Source: Verrucomicrobiota bacterium (GTDB lineage Bacteria; Verrucomicrobiota; Kiritimatiellia; JAKQHR01). From it: 50,585 bases of DNA. Numbering within the stretch: the first letter of the stretch is position 1; each line of letters begins with the position of its first letter. The notes under the pieces were generated by a model. The model was not told the DNA's origin and did no database searches. It saw nothing but the letters and a program-made list of their open reading frames with translations. The position numbers and the translations under genes were made by a program. Shown here piece after piece: positions 23,495 to 32,056 of this stretch. The DNA lies in NCBI GenBank assembly GCA_029557905.1, contig JAKQHR010000070.1, positions 69,613 through 120,197 of the forward strand, written 5' to 3'.

Positions 23495-25657
23495 GTGAAG
23501 AAATGGCTCCCCATTCTGGCCGGGCTGCTGGTGGTTTTTCTCTGGCTTCTGCTCTGGCTCGCCAATCCGCGGTTTCTGGCCGCCGTTTCCAGCCAGACCT
23601 ACGACATGCTGCTGAAGCTGCTGGCAGAGCCTCGCCGCAGCAGCCATGTCGTCATTGCAGATATTGATGACAAGAGCATAGCGGAACTGGGACAATGGCC
23701 GTGGCCCCGCTTCCAGCTCTCCCGGCTGGTGGAGAAGACCTTTCAGGCCGGCGCGGCCGTCATGGTGTTTGATGTGGTCTACTCCGAGAAGGATCGTCTC
23801 TCTCCGGCGCAGGTCCTGGACACATGGACCGACATTTTCGGCTCTGACGCGCAACTGGCGGAGCTGCTCCAGGGGCGAGAGGACTTTGATTCAATGTTCG
23901 CATCCACGGTCGGCCGTCACCCGGTTGTACTCGGCTGTTATATGAACGACAGGCTCGCGGAACAACGGGCGACAGCCGACTGGTCATCATGGCAGAGTCC
24001 CTATCTGGAAAAAGGGCCGCGCCCGGCAGACATGCTGCCGCTGGCGAGGGATGTTGTGACTCCGCTTTCCGAACTGGCTTCTGCAGGGAAAATCGCCTTT
24101 ATCAACACCACGGCAGACAGCGACAACATAATTCGCCGAACCCCTCTGATCTATGAAGTGGCACCGGAGGGCATTTTCCCGTCGCTGAACCTTCAGGCCG
24201 TCCGGCTGTTTCTCCAGGGGCCGCCTTACAAAATCATTTATGACAGCGAGGGCGTTGAGGGCGTCCGGCAAATTGTTGTTGGCGACCTGATCATTCCCAC
24301 AGACCGTCACGGCCGCATTGTGCTGAACTACCGTTCTGACCGTTTCCCGCACGTCAGCGCGATTGATATTCTGACAGGGAAACATCCGGTGAGTCTTTTC
24401 TCCAACCGCATTGTACTGGTGGGCACCTCCGCGGCCGCACTGGGCGATCTGGTGGCCACCCCTCTTGCGGAGGATTTTCCAGGGATTGAAGTGCAGGCCA
24501 CGGCCATTGAGAACATGCTCTGCGGCCAGACCCTGTGGGAGCCCCGCTGGATCGTTTTCCTGAACATGGCCGTTATGGTGCTTCTCGGGGTCCTTTTGAC
24601 GCTGTTCATCAGCCGCCGGGGAGCGCTTCTGTCCGCGCTGGTGACACTCCTGGCCATCACTGCGACCATTTGTTCCAGCGCATGGCTGCTGCAGCACTTT
24701 CAGCTGGTGGCCAACCCCACTGAAATATCCCTGTGCCTGGCCGGAGTATATATTGCGGTCACGTTCATCAGGTATCTCATGGAAGAAGGGGCCCGAAAGC
24801 GCATGCGCACCATGTTCGGCCCCATGGTCTCGCCGGAAGTGCTGGCCTGGCTTGAAGAACATCCTGACCGGGTCGCCCTTGCCGGCCACAAGCAGAACGC
24901 CACGGTTTTCTTTTCAGACATCGCTTCGTTCACCACCATTGCCGAACAGATGGATCCCGCCGTGCTTTCGCGCCTGATGAACCGGTATCTGACCACGGTC
25001 ACGGAAATCATCATGGCGCATGACGGATACCTGAACAAGTTCATTGGTGACGGGATCATGGCGGTCTGGGGCGTGCCGCACGACCTGGAGGATCATGCCG
25101 TTCGGGCCTGTCGTGCCGCTGTCGACCAGCAGCGGAAGCTCAGAGCAATGGCTGAAGAGCTGAAGGCGGAGTTCAATGTGCAATTGCATGTGCGGATGGG
25201 GCTCAATACAGGCATTGTCACGGCCGGCAACATGGGGTCGAGCCGCCGGTTTGAATATACGGTGATGGGAGATGTTGTTAACCGCGCCTCGCGCTTTGAA
25301 GGCATCAACAAGGAATATGCAACGCGCATTGCCATAGGCCAGACCACGCGTGATGCCATAGGCAGTGTTTTTCCCGTCCGCCTTCTGGATCTGGTGGTGG
25401 TAAAAGGCGAAACGCAGCCCGTGCGCATCTATGAACTTCTGCTCCCTGAAGACATGGAATCCATGGCGCAAACCGTTGCACAGTACGAAGCCGCGCTGAA
25501 GATGCACTGGGAGCGCCGGTGGGATGAGTCATCTGCCCTGCTCTTGCAGAACCCGCAAGACGGGCCGTCAAAGGCGCTGCTGGCCCGCATTGAACACTTC
25601 AGATCGAATCCCCCTCCTGCGGACTGGCGGGGTGAAGATATCAAGCTCACCAAATAA
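23495..25657 (+). CDS. CHASE2-domain adenylate cyclase
   Basis: 720 residues. One N-terminal transmembrane helix (6-23), a periplasmic CHASE2 sensor (about 30-345), three closely spaced helices (about 352-372, 378-400, 408-426), and a class III cyclase domain (about 465-640). Catalytic metal Asp475 (FFSDIASFT) and Asp519 (GDGIMAVWG), adenine-selecting Lys515 and Asp593, and Asn596/Arg600 (GDVVNRASR) are all present, so it should be active and ATP-specific. The start is GTG 23495, 18 bp after the FecR gene. It reads an extracytoplasmic state and makes cAMP; the FecR proteins are candidates for the signal input. Confidence 0.92.
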   Translation: MKKWLPILAGLLVVFLWLLLWLANPRFLAAVSSQTYDMLLKLLAEPRRSSHVVIADIDDKSIAELGQWPWPRFQLSRLVEKTFQAGAAVMVFDVVYSEKDRLSPAQVLDTWTDIFGSDAQLAELLQGREDFDSMFASTVGRHPVVLGCYMNDRLAEQRATADWSSWQSPYLEKGPRPADMLPLARDVVTPLSELASAGKIAFINTTADSDNIIRRTPLIYEVAPEGIFPSLNLQAVRLFLQGPPYKIIYDSEGVEGVRQIVVGDLIIPTDRHGRIVLNYRSDRFPHVSAIDILTGKHPVSLFSNRIVLVGTSAAALGDLVATPLAEDFPGIEVQATAIENMLCGQTLWEPRWIVFLNMAVMVLLGVLLTLFISRRGALLSALVTLLAITATICSSAWLLQHFQLVANPTEISLCLAGVYIAVTFIRYLMEEGARKRMRTMFGPMVSPEVLAWLEEHPDRVALAGHKQNATVFFSDIASFTTIAEQMDPAVLSRLMNRYLTTVTEIIMAHDGYLNKFIGDGIMAVWGVPHDLEDHAVRACRAAVDQQRKLRAMAEELKAEFNVQLHVRMGLNTGIVTAGNMGSSRRFEYTVMGDVVNRASRFEGINKEYATRIAIGQTTRDAIGSVFPVRLLDLVVVKGETQPVRIYELLLPEDMESMAQTVAQYEAALKMHWERRWDESSALLLQNPQDGPSKALLARIEHFRSNPPPADWRGEDIKLTK

Positions 25658-25668
25658 GCCGCGACTGC

Positions 25669-26433
25669 TCAGTTTTCAGCCGTCAGGGGTTCCTCTTCGT
25701 CTTCAACCACCACGTGTTTAGGCAGCATGGGCGAAATGAAGACATAGACGATTCCATACGCAATCATGGCAATGGCCGCCGCTATGGCCACACTGGCGTG
25801 CAGGAAAAGAAACCCCACAAAAAAAATGCTGGGAACAAACATTACCAGTTCCTTTGTAGGTTTGGCATAATGGACCTGAGACACCTGCAGGAAGAGCATG
25901 GCCACAGTGGTGATCCAGAAAAACACCGCCACGGGGCCGCGGCTAAGTGAAAACATCTGCTCGTCAAGAACATGGGAATAAATCACAAAAACAAACAATG
26001 CGGTCCAGCCGGCGCAGGCGGTGATCGGCAGCCCGAGAAATCCGCCCTGCCCCCGCCGCGGATCCACAATCCTGAATCGCGAAAGCCGGATGGCGCCTGA
26101 ACTGATATAGACCGAGGAAAGCAGTATCCCCCAGAACCCGAAATCCTTCAGCACAGCCAGATAAAGCAGAACGGCGGGCGCGGTGCCGAAGCTTGTGATG
26201 TCCACAAAGGTGTCCAGTTCCGCCCCAAAGCGGGAAGTGCCCCTTAAAAGCCGGGCCAGCGTGCCATCCATGCCGTCGAGGATCATGGACAGCATGATGA
26301 ACTGGGCAGACGCCACAAAATCGCCTGATGCGCTTTTCAGTATGCTGAAAAGTCCGGCAATCAGCGCCGCAATGGTGAATGCGCAGGGAATCATCTGTCT
26401 TGTCTTAAGTTTTATCACGAAATCAGTCCTCAA
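25669..26433 (-). CDS. pssA: CDP-diacylglycerol-serine O-phosphatidyltransferase
   Basis: 254 residues, integral membrane, about seven hydrophobic segments. The CDP-alcohol phosphotransferase motif DGxxAR-x8-Gxxx-Dxxx-D is seen in DGTLARLLRGTSRFGAELDTFVD. It makes phosphatidylserine from CDP-diacylglycerol and serine. The start is a TTG at 26433 overlapping the stop of psd (TTGA); GTG 26418 is a close alternative. Order psd-pssA in one operon gives both steps to phosphatidylethanolamine. The C-terminal tail is short and acidic. Confidence 0.9.
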   Translation of the reverse strand: MRTDFVIKLKTRQMIPCAFTIAALIAGLFSILKSASGDFVASAQFIMLSMILDGMDGTLARLLRGTSRFGAELDTFVDITSFGTAPAVLLYLAVLKDFGFWGILLSSVYISSGAIRLSRFRIVDPRRGQGGFLGLPITACAGWTALFVFVIYSHVLDEQMFSLSRGPVAVFFWITTVAMLFLQVSQVHYAKPTKELVMFVPSIFFVGFLFLHASVAIAAAIAMIAYGIVYVFISPMLPKHVVVEDEEEPLTAEN

Positions 26434-27092
26434 TTGATGATGCGGGCCACGACCGTCAGTCCTGCAGAGACCCGATCACCTTTTTTGACGATAACCTTTA
26501 CGCGGGATGAGGGCAAATAAATATCGAGGCGGGAACCAAATCTCATCATTCCGATGGTTTGCCCGGGCGCAATCTCCTGTCCTTCCTTCAGCCAGTACAC
26601 CACCCGCCGGACAATGGGGCCGACGATCTGCCGGACAAGACAGCATATGCGGGGGTTATCGATAAAAATGGAACTGTGTTCATTAACTTCAGAGGCCGCA
26701 TTCATGATGGTGAGCATATGTTTCCCCGGAGTGTAAGCCAGGCGTGTTACGCGCCCGCCCAGCGGGGAACGGTTCACATGCACATCGAACGGATTAAGAT
26801 AAATGCTGATTCGAACGGCAGGCCCCTGCAGGTAATCCGGCTCGTGAAGTTCTTCTACCCGCCGAATGACTCCGTCGGCGCCAGCCAGGATGATCCCCTC
26901 CTCCTGCGGGGGAATGCGCTGCGGATCCCGGTGGAAATAAATCATAAACGAGCCCAGCACAAGACCTGCGGCGGCGGCAGTCCATCCCGCCGCGCCATAG
27001 CCGGCCCGCGTCAGGAGCCACCATCCCGCCGCGCCCAGCACAAACGGCGGAATGATCCACACCCAGCCGCATTTCACAATCCCGGTTTTCAT
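26430..27092 (-). CDS. psd: Phosphatidylserine decarboxylase proenzyme
   Basis: 220 residues, the short form of the family. Two N-terminal hydrophobic segments (about 8-50) are followed by FHRDPQR, PLGGRV, the HERNS-type region here NEHSSIFID, and the self-cleavage site FGS (MMRFGSRLDIYLP), where the Ser becomes the pyruvoyl group. The usual LGST is FGSR, as in the short bacterial and archaeal forms. It converts phosphatidylserine to phosphatidylethanolamine at the inner membrane. It overlaps the next gene pssA by 4 bp. Confidence 0.9.
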   Translation of the reverse strand: MKTGIVKCGWVWIIPPFVLGAAGWWLLTRAGYGAAGWTAAAAGLVLGSFMIYFHRDPQRIPPQEEGIILAGADGVIRRVEELHEPDYLQGPAVRISIYLNPFDVHVNRSPLGGRVTRLAYTPGKHMLTIMNAASEVNEHSSIFIDNPRICCLVRQIVGPIVRRVVYWLKEGQEIAPGQTIGMMRFGSRLDIYLPSSRVKVIVKKGDRVSAGLTVVARIIN

Positions 27093-27166
27093 GTCACTAT
27101 AAGTTCCTCAAACGTCTGAACAGAATAAGCCTCGACCGGGCATTGAAAAGAAAATATTCAGGGAAT

Positions 27167-27601
27167 CTACAGGGCCGTCAACTGCTCCGCCTGCGGCCGG
27201 GATTCATCGTTTGCGCATAATACCGCGTTCCGCCCTTCGGCGTCCGTATAATAAGCCGACCAGCGGTGTATAGCCACTCTCAGGCGATAATGCATCCCCG
27301 CCTTCAACCGGACAAAGCAGCTTCTTTTCTTCCTGCAGGTGCGGATCAGGTAGACCGGCGCCTCGGAATCACGGCAGCGCAGACCGCAGGTCCACCAGAA
27401 CCGGGTTCCCCAAGGATGCGCTCCGAGGGTTTTCATGTACTCACTGAAGGAAGAAAGCCGTATTTGCACGGCATCCCGCAGATCAATTCGGGCAAGCGGT
27501 ATAAGGGAAAGAAATCTATAGGTGAGCATGTGCCCGCGCAGCTCGTACGCCAGCACAAACCCCTGCACATGCCCTGTTGTTGAGATATCCCTCCCGTTCA
27601 T
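27167..27601 (-). CDS. Hypothetical protein
   Basis: About 144 residues from ATG 27601; the frame is open 9 codons further up. No signal peptide. The first half has a run of short beta-type segments (VQGFVLAYELRGHMLTYRFLSLIPLARIDL) that recalls small PH-like domains; the second half is basic and has several Cys and Trp residues. I do not recognise a family. It lies between tRNA-Ala (same strand, 46 bp upstream) and psd. Coding is supported by GC-rich third positions and absence of a better frame, but confidence is moderate. Confidence 0.5.
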   Translation of the reverse strand: MNGRDISTTGHVQGFVLAYELRGHMLTYRFLSLIPLARIDLRDAVQIRLSSFSEYMKTLGAHPWGTRFWWTCGLRCRDSEAPVYLIRTCRKKRSCFVRLKAGMHYRLRVAIHRWSAYYTDAEGRNAVLCANDESRPQAEQLTAL

Positions 27602-27646
27602 GGCCAGACAGCTTACCCGTGACCCCAAATGAAGTTAAGGGGAAAA

Positions 27647-27722
<76 letters not shown>

Positions 27723-27738
27723 ACAAGAAAACCGGTGC

Positions 27739-27767
27739 AATATAACAGCCTCCCCCCTCCCCTGCAA
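27739..27767 (-). promoter_or_regulatory. Predicted promoter of tRNA-Ala
   Basis: On the minus strand TTGCAG (27762-27767) and TATATT (27739-27744) are exactly 17 bp apart, 16 bp before the tRNA 5' end. The -35 directly abuts the stop codon of the RND pump gene. Confidence 0.6.
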
Positions 27768-27768
27768 C

Positions 27769-30700
27769 CTATTTTGCATGAAGCCGCGCGGTCGCTTCTT
27801 CACACGGCTCCGCATGCCCGGACTTCGGCTTCCCGGTGAAGAGCGTGTAAATCAGCGGAAGCACAATCAGGGTGAGAACACCCGCAACAAGCACCCCCGC
27901 GACCGATGCAGTGCCAATGCCGGCACGGTTTTCCGAACCAATGCCCCGGCTGATGGCCATGGGGAGCATACCGAGCCCGGAAGCCAGTACAACCATGAGC
28001 ACAGGCCGGAACTGCTCGGCCATGGCCGTGAGCATGGCGTCACGACGGCAAACTCCTTCCCGCATATGCTGCGCCATTTTGTCAACAATCAGAATCGCCG
28101 GATTCACCACGACTCCGATAAGCATGAGTGTGCCCAGCAGAACGAATATGGTGATCGCAAACTGGCCGACAGCCAGGGCGCCGACAACCCCGATCAGCCC
28201 CATGGGCAGTGTGAGAAGAACAAGCCCGGGCCGGCTCCAGGATTCCAGTATCGCAGCCAGAGTCAGAAGTGTGAGGAAAGTGGCAAGCACAATGGCCTCT
28301 CCAAAGTCAGCCACAACCTCCCCGAGCATTTCACTCATGCCTGCACTTTTGAAGGTGCAGCCGGGGGGCACTAGCCGCTGTTCATCGAGAGTCCGGCGGA
28401 TTTCAGTCCCTATACCGGACATCGTGGCGCCTTCACGGATGTCTCCAAGTATCTTGACGGTGCGCCGCTTGTCCACCCGGTAGATCTGGATACTGGCTCG
28501 ATCGTCAACCACGTCGGCAACGGTTTCGAGCGGAATGGTGCGGCCCTCGGCGCCAGGCAGCATAAACTGCCGGATCTGCTCTTTGCCTTCGGCCTCCGCA
28601 AGCTTGACCCGTATGTCATAGGTGCGATCTCCGCGTTTGTAGCTGGCCGCCTCAATTCCCTCAATATTGCCGCGAACAATGGCCGCGAGGCGCGCGGAGG
28701 ACAGGCCAAGATCGGAAAGCAGCGTTCGTTTGGGCACAATCCGGATTTCGGGTTTGGAATCCCTCACCGTGGTCTGAATTTGATCCACGCCGGGGATGTT
28801 GCGAACAGCGGTCTGTATACCAAGCGCCGCAGCCTCCAGAATGTCAAGATCGTCGCCTGACAGGTCCTGTTCAATCTGGAAACTCTGGCCCCCCATGCGT
28901 CCCGGTACAGAAGCAGATATCAGACAATCGGTTTCATCGGCCAGGCGGGTGCGAATATCTGAAAGCCGGTCCTGAATGGTCCAGTCGCGCTCAGTCTTGG
29001 GCTTGAAGAATAATTCAATCTGCCCCATGTACACGCCCTCACTGGCCTGCCCGCTCATGGATTCAGCCTTTCCGGCCACGGTGAGAACGTGAACAAGATC
29101 ACTGTACTCCTGCAGCCGGGCCTGAATGCGGTCAATGCGGTCAAGCGTCTGGTTCAACTCATAGTAGGGCGGAAGTTCGATTCGGATGAATATGCGGGCT
29201 TCATCTGCGGTTTCAAAGAAGCTGAAGCCCAGACTGCGCCCGCCTGACTTCATGGTGAACAAGAACAAGAAAACAAATCCAAGAACAACAGGAAGATTAT
29301 AGCGCTTGCGCGCGGCAATCCGGCGGAGAAGGCGCGTAAAGCTGCCGCCCAGACGCTGAAAACCCGCATCCCACCTCCGACTGAACCGCGTTAACATGTT
29401 GTCCCGTCGCCTTGATGCCGGTTCCAGCATCAGGGCGCAGAGAATAGGCGTAAGCGTGAAGCTGATAAAGATGGACATGGCATTGACAATGAGAACCGTG
29501 ATGGCAAAAGGTGCAAGCATACGACCCGCCAGACTGGTCATCATCGAGATGGGAAACATCACGATGACGTTTGTCCCGGCCGAGGCCAGAACGGCAACAG
29601 CAACTTCGGAGGTGCCGATGCACGCGGCCTCCCAGTGATCATCCATTGCTTCGAACTTTTCGACAATGTTTTCCAGTACGACGATGGAGTTGGAAACCAG
29701 CACGCCCGTGGAAAGGCCAAGTGCAAGCAGGGTTGGCATGTTCAGGGTCTGATCGGCCAGCTGCATGAAAAAAAGACTGATCAATATGGTGACCGGCATT
29801 GTGATGGCCACCACAATGGTTGTCCGCAAATTGACGAGAAAAACAAAAAGCACCAGAGCGCAGAGGATAATGGCTCCCGTCACGGCGGAGAGCGCCGAAT
29901 TAACCGACTCGCGGATGTTGGTGGATTCGTCGGAGACCCAGGTAAGGTCCATGCCTCCGGGCAGATTCCTTTGAATTTCCTCAAATCGCTTCCGGGTTTC
30001 CCTTGCGATTTCGACAACATTGCCTTCGGCTTTCTTGATGATCTTGAGAACCACACCGGGCTTCCCGTCAAGAATGGCTCGTTGACGGATCTCTTCCGAG
30101 GCGAGACGGACAGAACCGAGGTCAGCAAGTTTCCGGCGGGCACCGTCGCGACTGGCGACTTCAAGGTCCGCAATGTCCGCGACCTCCCGGTATTCGGCGT
30201 CGAAACGGACAGAGTATTCATGACCCCTTTCACGGATGCGCCCACCGGGAAGGGAGAGAACACCCCCCTGCAAAGCGGCAACCGCATCGGCCGAAGTGAG
30301 TCCGGCGGCGGCAAGCCGGTCCCGGTCCAGTTCAACCCAGACTTCACGCTCGTTGCCGCCGATGACCTGCACCTCGCCCACGCCAGGCACGGTGGCGAAA
30401 CGGTCGGCAATGACATTGTCTGCGTAGTCGTAAAGATCATCCAGCGGAGCGTCTCCCGCAAGAAATATGCTGGCGATGGGCGAAGCGTTGATGTTGATCT
30501 TCTGGATGGCCGGACGGTCGGCTTCGGCAGGGAGTTCGGAGAGAATCCCGTCCAGTTTTTCGCGCACGTCCTGGGCGGCAATGTCCACGTTTACGCCCAG
30601 TGTGAACTCCAGAACAACCTGTGAAACGTTTTCCATGCTGGAGGACTCAATATGCTTGAGGCCGTCAATGCCCGAGACGGCATCTTCAATCACCTTGCTG

Positions 30701-30888
30701 ACATCCTTCTCAACATCCTCGGGGGAGGCTCCGACCCAAGTGGTGACAACGGCAACATAGGGGATATCCACGGCCGGCATGTTCTCGATGGACAACTTGC
30801 GATAGGAATTGAGCCCAAGACCAATCAGGGCGATCAGCAGGCAGCTCATCGCGATCGGGCGTTTGGTGGAGGCGGTGGCTAGAAACAT
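27769..30888 (-). CDS. RND efflux transporter permease (AcrB/MexB type)
   Basis: 1039 residues, normal for hydrophobe/amphiphile efflux RND proteins. Twelve membrane helices are arranged as one, large periplasmic loop, six, loop, five. Family marks include the N-terminal RPIA start, VDIPYVAV, ASPEDVEKDVSKVIEDAV, and helix 4 with LLALGLSTGVLVSNSIVVLENI, where the usual Asp-Asp pair of AcrB (GLLVDDAIV) is not visible: the position reads VSNS. It exports drugs or metabolites through the adaptor and TolC partners encoded just upstream (12 and 1,168 bp). Last gene of the tetR operon. Confidence 0.9.
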   Translation of the reverse strand: MFLATASTKRPIAMSCLLIALIGLGLNSYRKLSIENMPAVDIPYVAVVTTWVGASPEDVEKDVSKVIEDAVSGIDGLKHIESSSMENVSQVVLEFTLGVNVDIAAQDVREKLDGILSELPAEADRPAIQKININASPIASIFLAGDAPLDDLYDYADNVIADRFATVPGVGEVQVIGGNEREVWVELDRDRLAAAGLTSADAVAALQGGVLSLPGGRIRERGHEYSVRFDAEYREVADIADLEVASRDGARRKLADLGSVRLASEEIRQRAILDGKPGVVLKIIKKAEGNVVEIARETRKRFEEIQRNLPGGMDLTWVSDESTNIRESVNSALSAVTGAIILCALVLFVFLVNLRTTIVVAITMPVTILISLFFMQLADQTLNMPTLLALGLSTGVLVSNSIVVLENIVEKFEAMDDHWEAACIGTSEVAVAVLASAGTNVIVMFPISMMTSLAGRMLAPFAITVLIVNAMSIFISFTLTPILCALMLEPASRRRDNMLTRFSRRWDAGFQRLGGSFTRLLRRIAARKRYNLPVVLGFVFLFLFTMKSGGRSLGFSFFETADEARIFIRIELPPYYELNQTLDRIDRIQARLQEYSDLVHVLTVAGKAESMSGQASEGVYMGQIELFFKPKTERDWTIQDRLSDIRTRLADETDCLISASVPGRMGGQSFQIEQDLSGDDLDILEAAALGIQTAVRNIPGVDQIQTTVRDSKPEIRIVPKRTLLSDLGLSSARLAAIVRGNIEGIEAASYKRGDRTYDIRVKLAEAEGKEQIRQFMLPGAEGRTIPLETVADVVDDRASIQIYRVDKRRTVKILGDIREGATMSGIGTEIRRTLDEQRLVPPGCTFKSAGMSEMLGEVVADFGEAIVLATFLTLLTLAAILESWSRPGLVLLTLPMGLIGVVGALAVGQFAITIFVLLGTLMLIGVVVNPAILIVDKMAQHMREGVCRRDAMLTAMAEQFRPVLMVVLASGLGMLPMAISRGIGSENRAGIGTASVAGVLVAGVLTLIVLPLIYTLFTGKPKSGHAEPCEEATARLHAK

Positions 30889-30900
30889 GGCTTGATCTCC

Positions 30901-32055
30901 TTACAGCACCTCTACGGCATCATTATCCCGGAGCTGTGTCTGCCCCTCGGTGACGACCACGTCCCCTTCTTCAAGCCCGGAAGTAATCTCGGTCCATCCA
31001 TCATTCTGAAGTCCGGTCTGAATTTCACGAGAGAAGGCCCGGTCGTCTGTTACAACAAAAACAACCGGCCTTCCGGCCCGGAGCAGCACGGACGAGGAAG
31101 GCACACCGAGACCATCACGCGCCTCGAAAACAATCGTAAGGTCGGCCATGCTTCCCGGAACGGCCGCCTCCTGACCATCAACAAGGCCCTTGATTTCAAA
31201 GGTGCGCAGCGTCGGGTTGATCGTGGGACTGCGATAGCTGATCGTGTGCATGCCGGCATCGCGCCCGCTCACATTCAGGCGGAACCGGGTTTTCCCAGGC
31301 TCCACTTCTCCGTGATACTGCGAGGGAAGAAAGGCGGCTGCCTCCACGGAACTCACATCGTCAATTCGGAGCACAACCTTTCCGACCGACATCAGCTCGC
31401 CTGGTTCAGCGTGACGGGCACTCACCCTGCCGGAAATCGGCGCAACGCTTCTGGTATCATCAAGATTCTTCCTGGCAATGGTCAGTGAAGCCTCGGCCTG
31501 CCTGACATGCCGCTCGGCAAGATTGACCTGCGCGTTCGCAACGGCAAGCCCGGCCCGGGCCTGCTCGTGCGCCAATTGACGCGCCTCATGTTCGTGATCT
31601 GTGACTTTGCCTTCCCTGTACAGGCGCGCGTAGCGCTCAAAATCAAGCTCAGCCTTGCGCGCTTCGGCATCTACCTTTCGCACAGTGGCCCGGGCCACTT
31701 CCAGTGAAGCCCTGCTGACTTCCAGATTCTGCTCCGCTATGGTCAGGGCATTCTGCCGGCCAACGGGATCGATCTGAAAAAGCTCAGTCTTTCCGGCAAC
31801 AACGGCATCGCCCTCATCCACCCATATTTCATCAAGATTGCCGTCCACACGGGCTGAAACTTCAGCAAATTTTTCACTCTCGAGCGTTCCCTGCACGGTG
31901 AGGCGGCGCTCGAAGCGGCGGGTCTCCACGGCCTGCGCGCGCACTGCAAGTCTCTGCACAGTTTCATCTGCCTCGGGAGGGGCATCTTTTCTGCCGCAGC
32001 CCGCGGACATAATGGAGGCACTGACAATCCCGATGATGACGCAATTCACTTTCAT
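30901..32055 (-). CDS. RND efflux periplasmic adaptor (lipoprotein)
   Basis: 384 residues. A lipoprotein signal with lipobox SAGC at about 16-19, then a lipoyl-type half (VSARVDGNLDEIWVDEGDAV), a long alpha-helical hairpin (about 110-200), the second half lipoyl motif (APISGRVSARHAEPGELM), and beta-barrel and membrane-proximal domains. It belongs to the MFP/HlyD family and bridges the RND pump to the outer-membrane channel. The frame is open far upstream, inside the tolC-like gene, but ATG 32055 gives the proper lipoprotein signal and lies one base after the tolC-like stop codon. Confidence 0.9.
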   Translation of the reverse strand: MKVNCVIIGIVSASIMSAGCGRKDAPPEADETVQRLAVRAQAVETRRFERRLTVQGTLESEKFAEVSARVDGNLDEIWVDEGDAVVAGKTELFQIDPVGRQNALTIAEQNLEVSRASLEVARATVRKVDAEARKAELDFERYARLYREGKVTDHEHEARQLAHEQARAGLAVANAQVNLAERHVRQAEASLTIARKNLDDTRSVAPISGRVSARHAEPGELMSVGKVVLRIDDVSSVEAAAFLPSQYHGEVEPGKTRFRLNVSGRDAGMHTISYRSPTINPTLRTFEIKGLVDGQEAAVPGSMADLTIVFEARDGLGVPSSSVLLRAGRPVVFVVTDDRAFSREIQTGLQNDGWTEITSGLEEGDVVVTEGQTQLRDNDAVEVL

Positions 32056-32056
32056 G

